Positions 44,758 to 55,928 are shown, counted from the first letter of the stretch. The stretch is 64,000 nucleotides of DNA from Pilaira anomala (GCA_025716855.1 JAIXMQ010000006.1:299501-363500), one strand, 5' to 3'. The notes: generated by a model from the letters alone, not told the origin. Numbers and translations: made by a program.

Positions 44758-46635
44758 TTAATCACATACATGTGAGTTAGAAGCTTCGACTACTTTAGGA
44801 AATAACCCAGAAAATATATTCCAAAACACTTCCTTTCTAGCTTGTTCAAACACTCGTAGCGTAAGATGATGACCTTGCAATTCACAAACGTCTTCTGTTC
44901 GGCTCACAATAGTAGAAGCTTGAGAGAAAGTGGAATAAGTTATGCACTTTGTCGCAGTAATCGATGTTTCCGACCTAGGAGAAGTGACAGGTGATTGTAA
45001 AAAGTCGGGTATAATGGGTGTAGTAGGTTTACTGCTACTATTTGGGCTTCTGGAAATTGGCTCCATGATTTTCTCAATCTCTTTCTTCGTTTTATACGAT
45101 ATATTTACCTGTAGTGGTGCACTTTCTTCTAAAAACGTAAGATAAAAGTCAATCGCTTGCAATACATGTTCAGGTTTGAGTGGTATATTCAAAAAATCTT
45201 CATCTTGAGGGAACAATGTACTCGATTGTGCGGTTCTTACTGTCTCTATCCGATTTAAAGATTCTACTGCTTCTTCTTCTTGTTCTTCTTCTAAGCTTTT
45301 GCTCTCTCGAAAGTTATCTTCTTTTACATCATTAATTAAACGTCGATACTCTTCAAAGAACAAGATATTCTCAACTGTAAAATCTTTCACTGCCCAAGAT
45401 TTCAAAATAGCAAGTTGTTCTAGATCCGAAAGCGCTCGAGCTAATGATTCCATTGTCAATTCCCAATTATGTCCACCACTTGCCGTCAAATGCACCAGTT
45501 CGACAGTGGAATTCCGAGTTTGTTTATAAAACATTTTGCGTAACCAAACCTTTCTACAGACTCCTTCTTTAGATGTCCGGTTCCCATTTGGACCCTCAAG
45601 CTTTAAGGTCTTAAACATAGGCAACACGATGGAGGTAACATGATTTGTAGTTGTCAAGATAATAAGCCAATTAGATGACCCAAAAAACATTCTTTCTCTA
45701 ACATGTTTTCCATAAGATGGGTACTCAAATACGCTTTGCCAAATGATACAAACAATCGAGCAAGGTATACCGACTGCCACCGCTATCCAAATCTCTTTAC
45801 GAAGACCATGCGCGTCCTCATCCTTACGAAGGTACCAAATAACAAATGGTACAATCACCACAAAGTAAACACCCACTAAACTTAAAATAATATAATTTCC
45901 TATATAGTATTCACAGTGGGTGTGATTGTCAGCCCAGATAACAAAGTATTCTACCGGAACAATAACCAAGATCAAAATACTAATGATAGCACAAATCGCG
46001 GAGCCATAAAACTTTCTTCTTTTGCTAATGTTTAACACATCTTTATATCTCTTGGCCCATTTATAATCTTTGTCACCTCTTTGAATAAAAGAGTCCAATT
46101 GTTTATCTGTTGCTGAGAGTCTATGAATACCCTGTGTTGAATTATGTAAACGATACCGTTGCTTCAACTCATTAATCTTGATTAATAAATGGAGTCGACG
46201 TGCTCTCCATATAATTGAATACATCAACATCATGAACCCTATCATGGGACCCCATAAGAAGATATCACAAGTAAAAGTTGTAACTATCACTTGATAGAAC
46301 AAGACTGAGGTTACAAACACCAAATGACCTATTGCTCCCAAGACGGATCCAAACACACTTCTTTTCTTTAAAGAGTAAATTCGCCATAATCTTGATATAT
46401 TTTGATTTGTGATTGAGTTGAGATCTGGAGGATAATTTAAATGACTACGAAATCGATGAATGAAATAACCTGTGGTAACTACTACAAATAGCAAGTTCAA
46501 AATAATCAGCACAAAATAAATACGAAGTACGATAATTTTTGTTCGGGAAAATTCACAAGCGTCACGAATTGTATATTCATATCTGTCACAATTCGGTAGG
46601 CGTGTAAACGGTGTTAAAGAAAATGAGACAGGCAT
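44758..46635 (-). CDS. Seven-transmembrane RGS-domain protein
   Basis: A single-exon protein of 625 residues. The N-terminal half has seven hydrophobic segments (about 37-60, 90-112, 122-142, 208-232, 246-268, 280-300 and 325-345). The C-terminal half carries an RGS domain in pieces: LARALSDLEQLAILKSWAVK and VENILFFEEYRRL (about 390-435), an acidic linker, FYLTFLEESAPLQVNI (about 490-510), a Ser/Pro-rich insertion, then VFEQARKEVFWNIFSGLFPK (about 595-615). The order of a 7TM part followed by RGS resembles fungal and plant receptor-like RGS proteins that accelerate GTP hydrolysis by G-alpha subunits at the plasma membrane. Ligand unknown. The long insertion within the RGS box is unusual. Confidence 0.88.
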   Translation of the reverse strand: MPVSFSLTPFTRLPNCDRYEYTIRDACEFSRTKIIVLRIYFVLIILNLLFVVVTTGYFIHRFRSHLNYPPDLNSITNQNISRLWRIYSLKKRSVFGSVLGAIGHLVFVTSVLFYQVIVTTFTCDIFLWGPMIGFMMLMYSIIWRARRLHLLIKINELKQRYRLHNSTQGIHRLSATDKQLDSFIQRGDKDYKWAKRYKDVLNISKRRKFYGSAICAIISILILVIVPVEYFVIWADNHTHCEYYIGNYIILSLVGVYFVVIVPFVIWYLRKDEDAHGLRKEIWIAVAVGIPCSIVCIIWQSVFEYPSYGKHVRERMFFGSSNWLIILTTTNHVTSIVLPMFKTLKLEGPNGNRTSKEGVCRKVWLRKMFYKQTRNSTVELVHLTASGGHNWELTMESLARALSDLEQLAILKSWAVKDFTVENILFFEEYRRLINDVKEDNFRESKSLEEEQEEEAVESLNRIETVRTAQSSTLFPQDEDFLNIPLKPEHVLQAIDFYLTFLEESAPLQVNISYKTKKEIEKIMEPISRSPNSSSKPTTPIIPDFLQSPVTSPRSETSITATKCITYSTFSQASTIVSRTEDVCELQGHHLTLRVFEQARKEVFWNIFSGLFPKVVEASNSHVCD

Positions 46636-46768
46636 TATTTATAAAAACATCGTTAAGAAAAAGAAATATATTTCAAAAAAAAAAAAAAAAGTTGTGATGC
46701 AACTTTATTATAAATTTTGTTTCAATTATAAGACAATTCCAATCAGATGGGTATGATAAACACTTCAC

Positions 46769-47554
46769 TTAATATTCTTTCAATTTCTTTTTGATTTGAT
46801 CAGTAGCTTCTAAAATCTCAGCTTTGGTAATAGGCATATCTATTTCAAGTAACCAAAATAATTCAAGAAAATCTGTTGGTAGCCTTAAAATATTACCAGT
46901 GTTTGTTTCACCTTGTTCCAGATCAAATCCTTCAAGTTTCTTTAATAACTGATGACTCAGTTCTTTCTTTGATAAATCTTCAAGACTGTCATTATTTTTC
47001 CATTTCTGTCGTCTCTTGTTATCCAAAATCGCCAATTCTTTATCAAATTCAACTTGTCTACTTTCAATATCTTTCTTTCTATACTGCTTTTGTTCGTTCT
47101 TGTAAGTTTCCCATTGACTTTGAAGTGACTGGCATTGTTCTGACCTTAACTTGTCTAGTTTTTCGTACTCTGTATTCAGTTGTTGTTCTGTCGACCTAGA
47201 CATATACCGAGATATTTTGTTGTAAATAATATATATATATATATATATATATACAAAATCATATTTTATATTATATACCTTTCGTCCTGTTTTTTTTAAA
47301 AAAAAAAAAGATATTAGTAAAATTCAACTGGTTTAAAACTAATAAAATAAAATAAAAAAGTGTATAACTATACCTTTTTTAAACTACTAATATTACTTTT
47401 CCCTTCTTGTTTCTAAAATATTACAAATAAGTAACTCTCGGACATAAATAAACTTTCTTTTTTTTTTTTTTTGTACCAAGTTTCGTTTCAATAGTTTTAT
47501 TTTTTCTTGAATTTTAGTTGCCTTTTCAGTCTCATTTTTTGGTTGAAGTAACAT
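46769..47554 (-). CDS. Coiled-coil protein of unknown function with 8-nt microexon
   Basis: Four exons, 47554-47477, 47412-47374, 47286-47279 and 47195-46769, give 183 residues. The third exon is only 8 nt (GACGAAAG); including it is the only way found to join the reading frames, and it lies behind a TTTTACTAAT branch-like sequence and an ACAG acceptor. The protein is mostly charged coiled coil (KIQEKIKLLKRNL; EYEKLDKLRSEQCQSLQSQW; KDIESRQVEFDKELAILDNK) with a more globular end (LRLPTDFLELFWLLEIDMPI). I recognise no family; it could be a small subunit of a larger complex. It is divergent from the FYVE gene. Confidence 0.75.
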
Positions 47555-48347
47555 GGTGAAAAAAAAAAAATAAAGAGATGGAGAAGAACAAGAATAAGAA
47601 TAAAAAAGAAATTATATATGTTGTGGAATGAACTTGTTTGTTTTTATTGGTCAGGGACTTTTTTTAATTATAAAAGCAACTAAACTCTGGTACAGTACTC
47701 TTTGGTGTACGCACACACACACACACACTTTCTCTCTCCCAAATTTGCCTTACTAAAAGCCGCATGTTTCAAAATGCATATATATATTCTTTAGGGAGAA
47801 TTCTTAATACTTACACACAAACAGTTAATTGTAAAAAGAAGAGTTGTGATTTATAAATTCTTTTCATCAATAGTTAAAACTTGACAGGACATTTATAAAA
47901 AAAAAGACAATAATCTCTTTTTCTTTTAAAATAGAACACATGGATTTTAAAAATATTCATGTATAGTTACTTTATCAAGACAAATCAAGGCGGCACTGAA
48001 AGATAAATACAGCTTACATAATCTATGCGTTAATTGGCTTCCAAGAAATAGTACATCAAACAACACGTTCACATACTTCAACCATGCTGTTATGTGGATT
48101 GTATAACAGTGTCTCTAGCCAATAAAAATCAAGCCAAATAATATGAGTTCACACCACCACCACCTGTGCCTGAAAAAAAAAAAAGAATGAGAGAACCTCT
48201 TATTTTGGGAAGAACATATGGCGGAAGATCAATTAAAATATATAGAAAAAAATAAAAAAAGACGAATAATTGTGGAGTTCATAAAAGCCTTTTTTTTTTC
48301 CTTCTTTTTCATTTAAACCCTTTTTTTTTTCTTTTATTAATTTTTGA
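47555..48347. promoter_or_regulatory. Divergent intergenic region between coiled-coil and FYVE genes
   Basis: About 790 bp. It holds inverted CCAAT-type sequence TTATTGGTCAGG (about 47645), GCCAATAAAA (about 48118), a CA tract (about 47710-47729) and a run of T-rich pyrimidine tracts just upstream of the FYVE-gene ATG. No gene recognised. Confidence 0.5.
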
Positions 48348-49275
48348 ATGGATGTTTATTCCTTAACTCGTAAGAAACGACCTTCTCACCTTACACTCGC
48401 ACAACCTTCTCGTTTACAATCCGATACAGACTCGGCTCTTGATGTTTCATTATCAAAGACAACTTCCCGGTCACCTTCCAGTTACATTTTTGACGAAGTA
48501 ACTGGTTCACCTGCTAGAGACCATTGGAAGGTTTGTTTAAATATTTTACTTGCCTTTTACTTGAAAGTTTTTTTTATTAAAAGAGTCGAGATTCCCTCTT
48601 TTTTTTTTTTTTTTTTTTTCTCTCTCTCTCTTAGCAAGATTCAGATTCAAACCATTGTGGATTCTTAACTTGCCCTACTAGTTTTGGTTTATTCGAACGT
48701 AGACACCATTGCCGTAAATGTGGTGATATCTTTTGTGCTTTACATTGTTCAAATTATTTTAGACTGGATCAATTTGCACAGTATCATCCAAGAGGTGTAT
48801 TATCAAGGGGCTGTGATAATTGTGCCACAGATTATATACAATGGCAAGAAGAACTGCGGCAGATGGGAAAAGAAAATATATCGAGGAGAACGAGTGTTGC
48901 TGAAACAAAATCCAATTTAAAGAAAAGACATGCTGGTATCATGACTCAACAGCCACAAGCGATGGAAGGTATTACTGAACTTGGTAGAGATGGTAATAGA
49001 ATAATTTGTTTGTTTTCTTTCTTTCTTTTTTTTTTTTTTTTCTTATTTTTATACTTTTTATATTTAGATATTGTTGCCCCACAACAACCAAAATCTACTC
49101 CATCCAAAGGTGTAACCATTAACAAACCAACAAAAAAAGATCAAGGTATGAAAATATATAATTCCTTTTTTTTTTTTTTCTATTTAATCTAATCTCTTCT
49201 TTTTTTTTTATTTTTATAGCGGCTTTTAATCCGATTCCTTCGGTGCCTGCTGATTGGCAATGGTCCACTTTCTAA
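48348..49275 (+). CDS. FYVE-type zinc finger protein (variant)
   Basis: Exons 48348-48530, 48635-48992, 49068-49145 and 49220-49275 give 224 residues. The finger (exon 2) reads HCGFLTCPTSFGLFERRHHC, RKCGDIFCALHCSNYFRLD and a last CDNC. The basic RRHHCRKCG patch that binds phosphatidylinositol 3-phosphate in FYVE domains is intact, but the first pair is Cys-x4-Cys, the FCALHC segment differs from the usual FCxxCS, and the N-terminal WxxD is absent. This fits a fungal variant with an FCxxH-type sequence and a PRGVxSRxCDNC end. It probably binds endosomal or vacuolar membranes, but lipid binding should be treated as inferred. The tail is disordered and ends in VPADWQWSTF. Confidence 0.85.
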
Positions 49276-49427
49276 TTCTCTTTTGTAAAAAAAAAAACAC
49301 ACACTCTCTCTCTCGTTTTGCCAATTTATACATTCTCTCTTCATTTATATTATTAAAACCATCTCTTTTTTCTTTTCTTTTTTAAAAAAAAACTATACAC
49401 ACACAATCACATATTTATTTAATTATT

Positions 49428-49592
49428 TTACACTTGCTTATCCGCAATAGGGTTTGCATGAATTGTAACTGATCTGATACGAAGTTCTTGTAAAGGTCGG
49501 TTCTTTTCATCGGTTGGCACCTTTTCAAACGCATCCAAAGTTGAATCACCTCCATCAATCACTCTTTAAAATATTCGATTTAATAATTCAAT

Positions 49593-49641
<49 letters not shown>

Positions 49642-50311
49642 CTTTTTTTTTTTTATAAAAAAAACACTTACTTTCCAAATACTGTATATTTTGTATCTAA
49701 ATGAGGATGCTTTGCATACGTGATGAAGAATTGCGATCCATTTGTATTTGGTCCTGAATTAGCCATTGAAACGATACCACGTGCATTATGCTAAATTTTT
49801 TATCCAGTTTTTTTTTTTTTAGTTTTTTTTCCGCTTTTTTTTTTTTAATCCTCTCTCTCATATTTTACCTTTAATGCGGATCGAATCTCATCATTAAACT
49901 TTCTACCCCAAATAGAATTACCTCCTTTACCCGTTCCTGTTGGATCTCCTGTCTATTCATATCATATTGTCAATAAACTTCCTCTTTTTTTTTACATATA
50001 TATATATATATATATAAACCCTAAACTTTTTACCTGCAACATAAATCCTGGAATATTTCTATGAAAGAGATTATTATCGTAATATCCACTTGCACATAAA
50101 GCAAGAAAGTTCTACAATTAAAATAAAAGCTCGTGAGTTTTTCTTCAAACTCTTCAAACGTATAACTTATCTACCTCTGCAGTTTTGGGAACAGATTCAC
50201 AAAACACTTCAATCTTGAGATCGCCAAGATCTGTATGTAAAGTGACAGACTACATTTCATACTTTTTTCTTAGTAACTTTTTATACAAAAACATATTTCT
50301 TTACTTACCAT
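49428..50311 (-). CDS. Cyclophilin of the PPIL3 type (peptidyl-prolyl isomerase)
   Basis: Six exons (50311-50309, 50249-50175, 50111-50034, 49952-49869, 49790-49672, 49563-49428) give 164 residues. The first coding exon is just the ATG, followed at once by GTAAGT. The protein matches PPIL3/cyclophilin J closely: [89 protein letters not shown], and [10 protein letters not shown]. Catalytic Arg (HRN), Gln in FMLQTGDPTG and Phe of SQFFIT are present. PPIL3 proteins associate with spliceosomes. It is convergent with the FYVE gene, about 150 bp between stops. Confidence 0.95.
49595..49634. repeat. (CT)n microsatellite within a cyclophilin intron
   Basis: About 20 CT units followed by T-rich sequence, lying in the last intron of the cyclophilin gene. 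Confidence 0.9.
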
Positions 50312-50717
50312 ATTTTTATAGATAAATAGAAAGAAAGAAAGAGACGTGTGTTAAAGCGTCATAAAAAATTTAAAATTTAAAAATAACGGGGAAACATTTC
50401 CACTAATAGTCACGTCATACAAAAAAAAAAAACTGTGTTTGATCTATTTATTCAATCCTTCAAAATAAACTACTATGCATTAAACTAATGTAAAAAAAAA
50501 AAATACTTTTTTCATGCATAAAAGTCAATGCGTTGCTATGGAATTAAGTTTTTTTTTATGTAAATCATAGCAACGAATTACTGTCAAAAATATCGGATTT
50601 TGAATGAGCCACGAGACGCAGCAAACAACGCAGTTCAAGTTGTTTTTTCTACATAAAAAAGGCTTCTTTTTTTTTTTTCTTGTTGATCGTATAAAAAAAA
50701 AAAAAAATTTAGTTGCC
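50312..50717. promoter_or_regulatory. Divergent intergenic region between cyclophilin and Trm5
   Basis: About 400 bp, AT-rich with A/T runs. A frame in phase with Trm5 is open back to an ATG at 50604; the 38 added codons come largely from T and A homopolymers, so they were left out of the Trm5 model, though a mitochondrial isoform is conceivable. Confidence 0.4.
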
Positions 50718-52531
50718 ATGAACGTCCTTACACCCCCTCTTCGTAGAGGCATGAAAGAACTTGACCGTACTGCTTTCAAACAAGTTGTTAGTACACTTGT
50801 TATCAAAGTACCCACAAAGAGTGTAGGTGTATTTATGAAGACCTTTGACAAGTAAATTTTTGTTTTTATTATTATTTTCAAAAAAAAAAAAAAAATATAT
50901 ACTCAATGACTTTTATAGAGATCTCTTCAATCAACCTAGAACTCGCAATGTATTACCCGATCCTGAATCAAAAGACACAAAGTTAATTGTTTTAAGAACT
51001 GACTTGGAGAAAATTGGTATAATAATAAAATACTCGAAAAAAAAAACAAATGATATTAAAGTTTTTATTTTATATCAGAGGATTTATCTCAAGAAGAACT
51101 TAATTTAATTAAAGAACAAGCCCTTAGTACTTTTAAACATAATCTTGAATTTGATTATAATTTTTGGACAGCTGGTAAAAAAAAAAAAAAAAATTAATAC
51201 ATCATACTTCAAATTAAATTGACACTTTTATATAGAACAAATTTTACACGCTGTCATGCCAGAAGACGCTGGAGATATTCCTTCTTCTTTCACTCAAATA
51301 GGACATATCGCTCACATGAATTTAAAAGATTATTACCAACCCTGGAAGAAATTGATTGGTGAAGTCATTTTAGATGTAAAAAAAAAAAACATATCAACCC
51401 ACTTTCCCTTTTTCCTTTTAACTTATATCTCTCTTTTTTTTTTTATATAGAAAAATAAGAATATTAAAACCGTTGTCAACAAGGTGAACAGCATTGATAC
51501 AACCTTTAGATTTTTTCAAATGGAAATTTTAGCTGGTGATCCCAATATGATTGCTGAAGTGGTAAATTTATATAACATAATCCTCCTCCTCGTCATTTTT
51601 TTTTAAAAAAAAAAAACTTATTATCATAGAAAGAAAGTAATTGTAAATTCAAGTTTGATTTCTCAAAAGTTTATTGGAACTCTCGGTTACACACTGAGCA
51701 CGACCGTTTAGTTCAATTGTTTAAAAAGAATGAGTACATTTGTGATGTATTTGCAGGTGTAGGTCCATTCGCATTACCTGCCGCCAAAAAGGGAGCTATC
51801 GTCTATGCAAATGATCTTAACCCTGCTTCTTTTGAATGGATGAAATATAACATCAAAGCAAACAAAGTAATACATAAAAACATCTCTATATAAATGTAAT
51901 GTGTATATCCTAAATCAAAATTATTATAGATTACAAACGGAATCTATCCTTATAATATGGACGGTAGAGAATTTATCAAACAAGCCGTAAATGATTTAAA
52001 TCAAACCTCTACTAAAAACGAATGGAAGACATTTGATCATTTTGTGATGAATTTACCTGCAATAGCAATCGAATTCTTGGGTAAATGAACTAAATATATC
52101 CTTTTACTCTTTTTTGGAAATATACTAATTTTAAAATTTATATTAAAAGATGCTTTCCGAGGTCTATACAGTGATCAAAAGCATTTATTTGATGAGTCTC
52201 GTGCAAAGTTACCTATGATTCATTGTCATTGTTTCACAAAGAATACCAATGCTATGCAAGACATCACTGAGGTAAAATAAAAGGAAGAGTGATGCCGGGG
52301 CACTTGTAACCAAACTAACAAAAACATCGTATTATTTTTTATTTTAGCGTATTGAAAAGGCGATGGGAAGTAAACCAGATCCGTTAAAGACTACTCTCCA
52401 TTGGGTCCGTAACGTGGCCCCCAAGAAAGACATGTATTGTGTTTCATTTCCATTGAGTTCCGAAGTCGCTTTTGCTGATGTACCTATCAGGTAACTTGAT
52501 TTTTTTTTTATATCCATTTTAATTTTGTGAT

Positions 52532-52576
<45 letters not shown>

Positions 52577-52659
52577 AATTATATCAACAAAGTAGCGAGA
52601 AACGTAAATTGGAATCTCCTTCAACTATAGAACCATCTAAAAGTGCGCGTACTGAATAA
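50718..52659 (+). CDS. TRM5: tRNA (guanine-N1-)-methyltransferase Trm5
   Basis: Ten exons (50718-50851, 50919-51016, 51079-51174, 51236-51375, 51451-51561, 51630-51866, 51930-52080, 52150-52271, 52348-52490, 52593-52659) give 432 residues. Family features: [20 protein letters not shown] start, [28 protein letters not shown]-like [34 protein letters not shown], the SAM-binding loop [18 protein letters not shown] with acidic YANDLNP, and the catalytic [14 protein letters not shown]. Trm5 makes m1G37 (and the first step to wybutosine) on tRNAs, preventing frameshifts, in the nucleus and, in yeast, mitochondria. A decayed duplicate lies 0.9 kb downstream. Each exon joins in frame, so the model is well supported. 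Confidence 0.95.
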
Positions 52660-53285
52660 ATAAAAACTATATTCTTAAATACAGGACCTACTGCATCGTT
52701 TATAATGAGAGAGCTTGACATAAGATCTTTTTTTCCCTGCATATTTATTTTCGACGAATATATATATAAACTCTTTTACTTTTTAGAGCCTACTAAAATA
52801 TAATCTCTTTTTTTTTTTAAAAAAAAAAAAAAACTAACAGAGACCAAAGTGCTACACATCAAGATCGATTTGGTTCAATGGATCAAAAAAAAAAAAAAAA
52901 AAAGGGCCATACTCTTTCATAAGTGTAACATTCAGTGTCATGTGTGGCATCTAACCTGAATTACAAGAGCAGGGTGCGCGCTTAAGTATACAGAATTCTT
53001 TTTGTACACTTGAAATATACATGAAATTCGTAAATCTATATATAACTTCAAACACTATTATTATGCAAAATAAAGAACATCGCGTCGCGTATACTTTTTG
53101 TTTGTTGTGTATGTCAATATGAGTGTACATCTTAATAAAGTACACAGTTTCAAATTAGCATGATTGACAGCCTCTTTGTTTATATATAAAAAAAAAAAAT
53201 TTGATTGCCACTGAACTAACCTCTTATATATATATTCTATCTAACAGAATTTTTCAATTTTATAATATCATAAAAGTTGAAGCCC

Positions 53286-53332
<47 letters not shown>

Positions 53333-53518
53333 ATATCTATAGTAACATTTTTCTTGACAACCTGTGCAGTTCAAAAATGGAGAAAAAGACAGAGAAAGGG
53401 GTCACGGGTAGCTTACACAAATTGTGCTTCAACTTCATAACCTTACATTTTTGTCAAATCGATCTCTTTTTTTTTCAGTTAGGAAAGAAGAAGAAGGGGG
53501 AGGGGGGGCAATATATAA
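52660..53518. other. Intergenic region between Trm5 and its decayed copy
   Basis: About 860 bp, AT-rich, with long A runs (about 52892-52903, 53299-53329). No gene recognised. GATCGATTTGGTTCAATGG at 52862 resembles GATCAATTTGGTTCAAG at the left end of the pseudogene (53535), a possible trace of the duplication boundary. Confidence 0.5.
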
Positions 53519-54543
53519 AACTCTCTTCATGTGATCAATTTGGTTCAAGTTACACGCACGACGACTACGACGAGCACAATGTTATTTACGCCCAACCATT
53601 CCGCTTAGTTCAAAAAAAAAAAAAAAAAAAAAAAAAGTTTAAATAATAATAATAATGGGGTTTTGTAATCTAATTGATGTGGGTCCGTTCGCATTACCCT
53701 GTGCCTGAAGAATCATTTATGCAAATGATCTTTTGTGATTCTCACGAAAATGTTGAGAAAGACCGAAAGAGATTCGCACGGGACTTAATACCTTATGACT
53801 TTCCTCTTTTCTTTTCCCGTTAAATTAGAGAATGATACAAATTGGAACTTATCCTTTTATATAATATGAATGACCGAAATAAAATGAATGGAATCATTTT
53901 GTGAAAAGGAAGAAGCTTATTTTTTTTTTTTTAAAAAAAAAAAACAAAATAAAACTAAATATGTATCTTCTATTTTAGATATACTATTATGTAACCTTCA
54001 ATGAGTCACTAAATAATAATTGTAATAAATTACTTTCCGGGAGAAAGAGAGAGAGAGAGAAGGGGGCCTAAGTGATGATAAAAAAAAAAAAAAAAATGGC
54101 TTTTTTTTTTGTTGATACTCGTGCAAAGTGACTTATGATTCATTCACCATTGTTTCACAAAGAATAACGGATGAGTGCTATGGCAAGACATTAATACTGA
54201 ATAAAAGAGAGAGAAAGAGAGAAGTGAGGGCACGGGGCATTTGCTACCGACCATAAAGTTAAAATATAATCGTATTATTTATTTATTTTACAAAAAAAAA
54301 AAAAAAAAAAAGGTGGTGGGGATCCGTTAAAAAAACTTATTAGTTTATCTTTTAGTTATCCGTAAAAGCTATAATAACATCATTGAGTTCCGAACTGTCG
54401 TCGCTTATTATTCGCAGCACAACAGCAGAACCAATCTTTATTTATATATATTTGTGATCAGATAAACTAAAAAAAGATAACAGCGACTATTAGAAGTGAA
54501 ATCAAACAATGGAAACAATTAAAAATGTGCACGGTACTAGTGA
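53519..54543 (+). pseudogene. Decayed tandem duplicate of Trm5 (exons 6-10)
   Basis: Blocks along this stretch match the working Trm5 gene in order: CCGCTTAGTTCAA (about 53600) to exon 6; GTGGGTCCGTTCGCATTACC (about 53678) to the SAM-loop codons; ATGCAAATGATCTT; AACTTATCCTTTTATATAAT (exon 7); CTCGTGCAAAGTGACTTATG and ATTGTTTCACAAAGAATA (exon 8, about 54118-54170); GGGGATCCGTTAAA and CATTGAGTTCCGAA (exon 9); and AAAAATGTGCACGGTACTAG (end of exon 10). Intron-position spacing is kept, so this was a DNA duplication rather than a retrocopy. Indels, stops and large A runs destroy the frame. It ends 50 bp before the stop of the next gene. Confidence 0.85.
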
Positions 54544-54594
54544 GAACAAAAAACTTTATTTTCCAATAACAAAAAAAAAAAAAAAATAGAACCA

Positions 54595-55637
54595 CTACTT
54601 TCTTTTCCAAATCGCAATCTTTTCTTTTCCAATACGAGAAGGATGTCCAACTGCATCCTTGATATAAACAAGTTCAAAGTTTGGAGACAACAAATCTTTA
54701 TATCTATATACATTTTTTTTTCCCATGGCACACACACACAAATGTATTATTTAGTTATTCCGCTTCCGTGTTTTACCTTTTTCTTTTGTTACACTTACAA
54801 TTGTTCATCTACAGCAAAAGGTGGGCCACCCTCGTGTCCATCAATGGGGAACATAAGTGTAATCAAGACGCCATCTTTTTTGATGATTTCACTGTATCTT
54901 TTAGCCCAGTCAGGTCGTAAGTTGAGAGGCATAGCGCACAAGAAACTTTAAAAAAACAAAAAAAAAACGTGAGTAAACTTTCAATTCAATTCAAACTAAT
55001 CATTCAAACTATTTACGTATAATCATAAGCAAGATCGTATCCCCCTTTTGGAATGTCAAAGTTATAAAAATCAGCACACATAAAATCATAGTTATCAGCA
55101 GTTGCATTAGGATGATTCTATTATATTAAAAGTAGAAACCAACCGCATTTTTTTTTTTTGCATTAAACTTTCTCGTACGATTTATATATACTTTTTTTTT
55201 TCTTTCTTTTGTTACCTTGATTAATAAATCAACACAGGTTTTACTAAGGTCAATACCAGTAACATGTCTTTTCTCATTAGCTAAAAATACAACATCATAT
55301 CCTTTCAATTATGTATTAGAACCTCGTGTTTTTTTTTTATACAAAAAAACCAAAAAAGTTACCTGATCCGCATCCCGGAACTAAGCCTTGTCCGTGCTCA
55401 GGGATAAGGGATCTCGTTTCATCATGCTCAAATAAATCCGTTAAAGCTGGACTAGGCTTACCAGCGTCCCATAACGTTTGGCCATTTCTCCACATACCAT
55501 CCCAATCTTTTTTTTTTTTTTTTTTGTAATATTAGTACCTGATACGCGCGCTTTTTTTTTTTCCGTATCACTTTTTTTTTTTTTTTTTTTGTATTTGTTT
55601 ATTTACCAATTATTTGTCCCTTTTGTTCTGTAGACAT
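54595..55637 (-). CDS. TPMT-family thiol methyltransferase
   Basis: Six exons (55637-55607, 55506-55363, 55301-55216, 55117-55017, 54945-54799, 54703-54595) give 205 residues. It matches the thiopurine/thiol methyltransferase family: WDGMWRNGQTLWDAGKPSPA at the N-terminus, SAM motif LVPGCGSGYDVVFLA and GIDLS, then AYDYTFLCAMPLNLRPDWAK, LITLMFPIDGHEGGPPFAVD and a C-terminal YKDLLSPNFELVYIKDA. Fungal members methylate thiols, sulfide or related small molecules using S-adenosylmethionine in the cytosol; the exact acceptor is unknown. Splice junctions were chosen by frame and by family alignment. Confidence 0.9.
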
Positions 55638-55887
55638 CCTGTTTTAAATAAATAAAAAAAGAAAAGAAAAAGATAAAATGGATTATTAATGCTAACTTTT
55701 TCTTGTTTCATTTCCAGAAATGAAATAAAAAAATAAAAAAAAAAAAATCCCGGGAGGAAGAGAGTCACGACCCATGTGTTAAGAACCCGTCTATTTCAAC
55801 TACTTTTTTTCGGTAAAATAAATATTTAAAATCGGCGGCGATCCATGGTTTATTGTTTTATCAACTACAGAGTATGTATATCGATTG

Positions 55888-55928
<41 letters not shown>

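Noticed and set aside
52951..53145. 64-codon minus-strand frame with several cysteines
   Set aside because: No signal peptide and irregular cysteine spacing; unlike the knottin-type gene at 13554.
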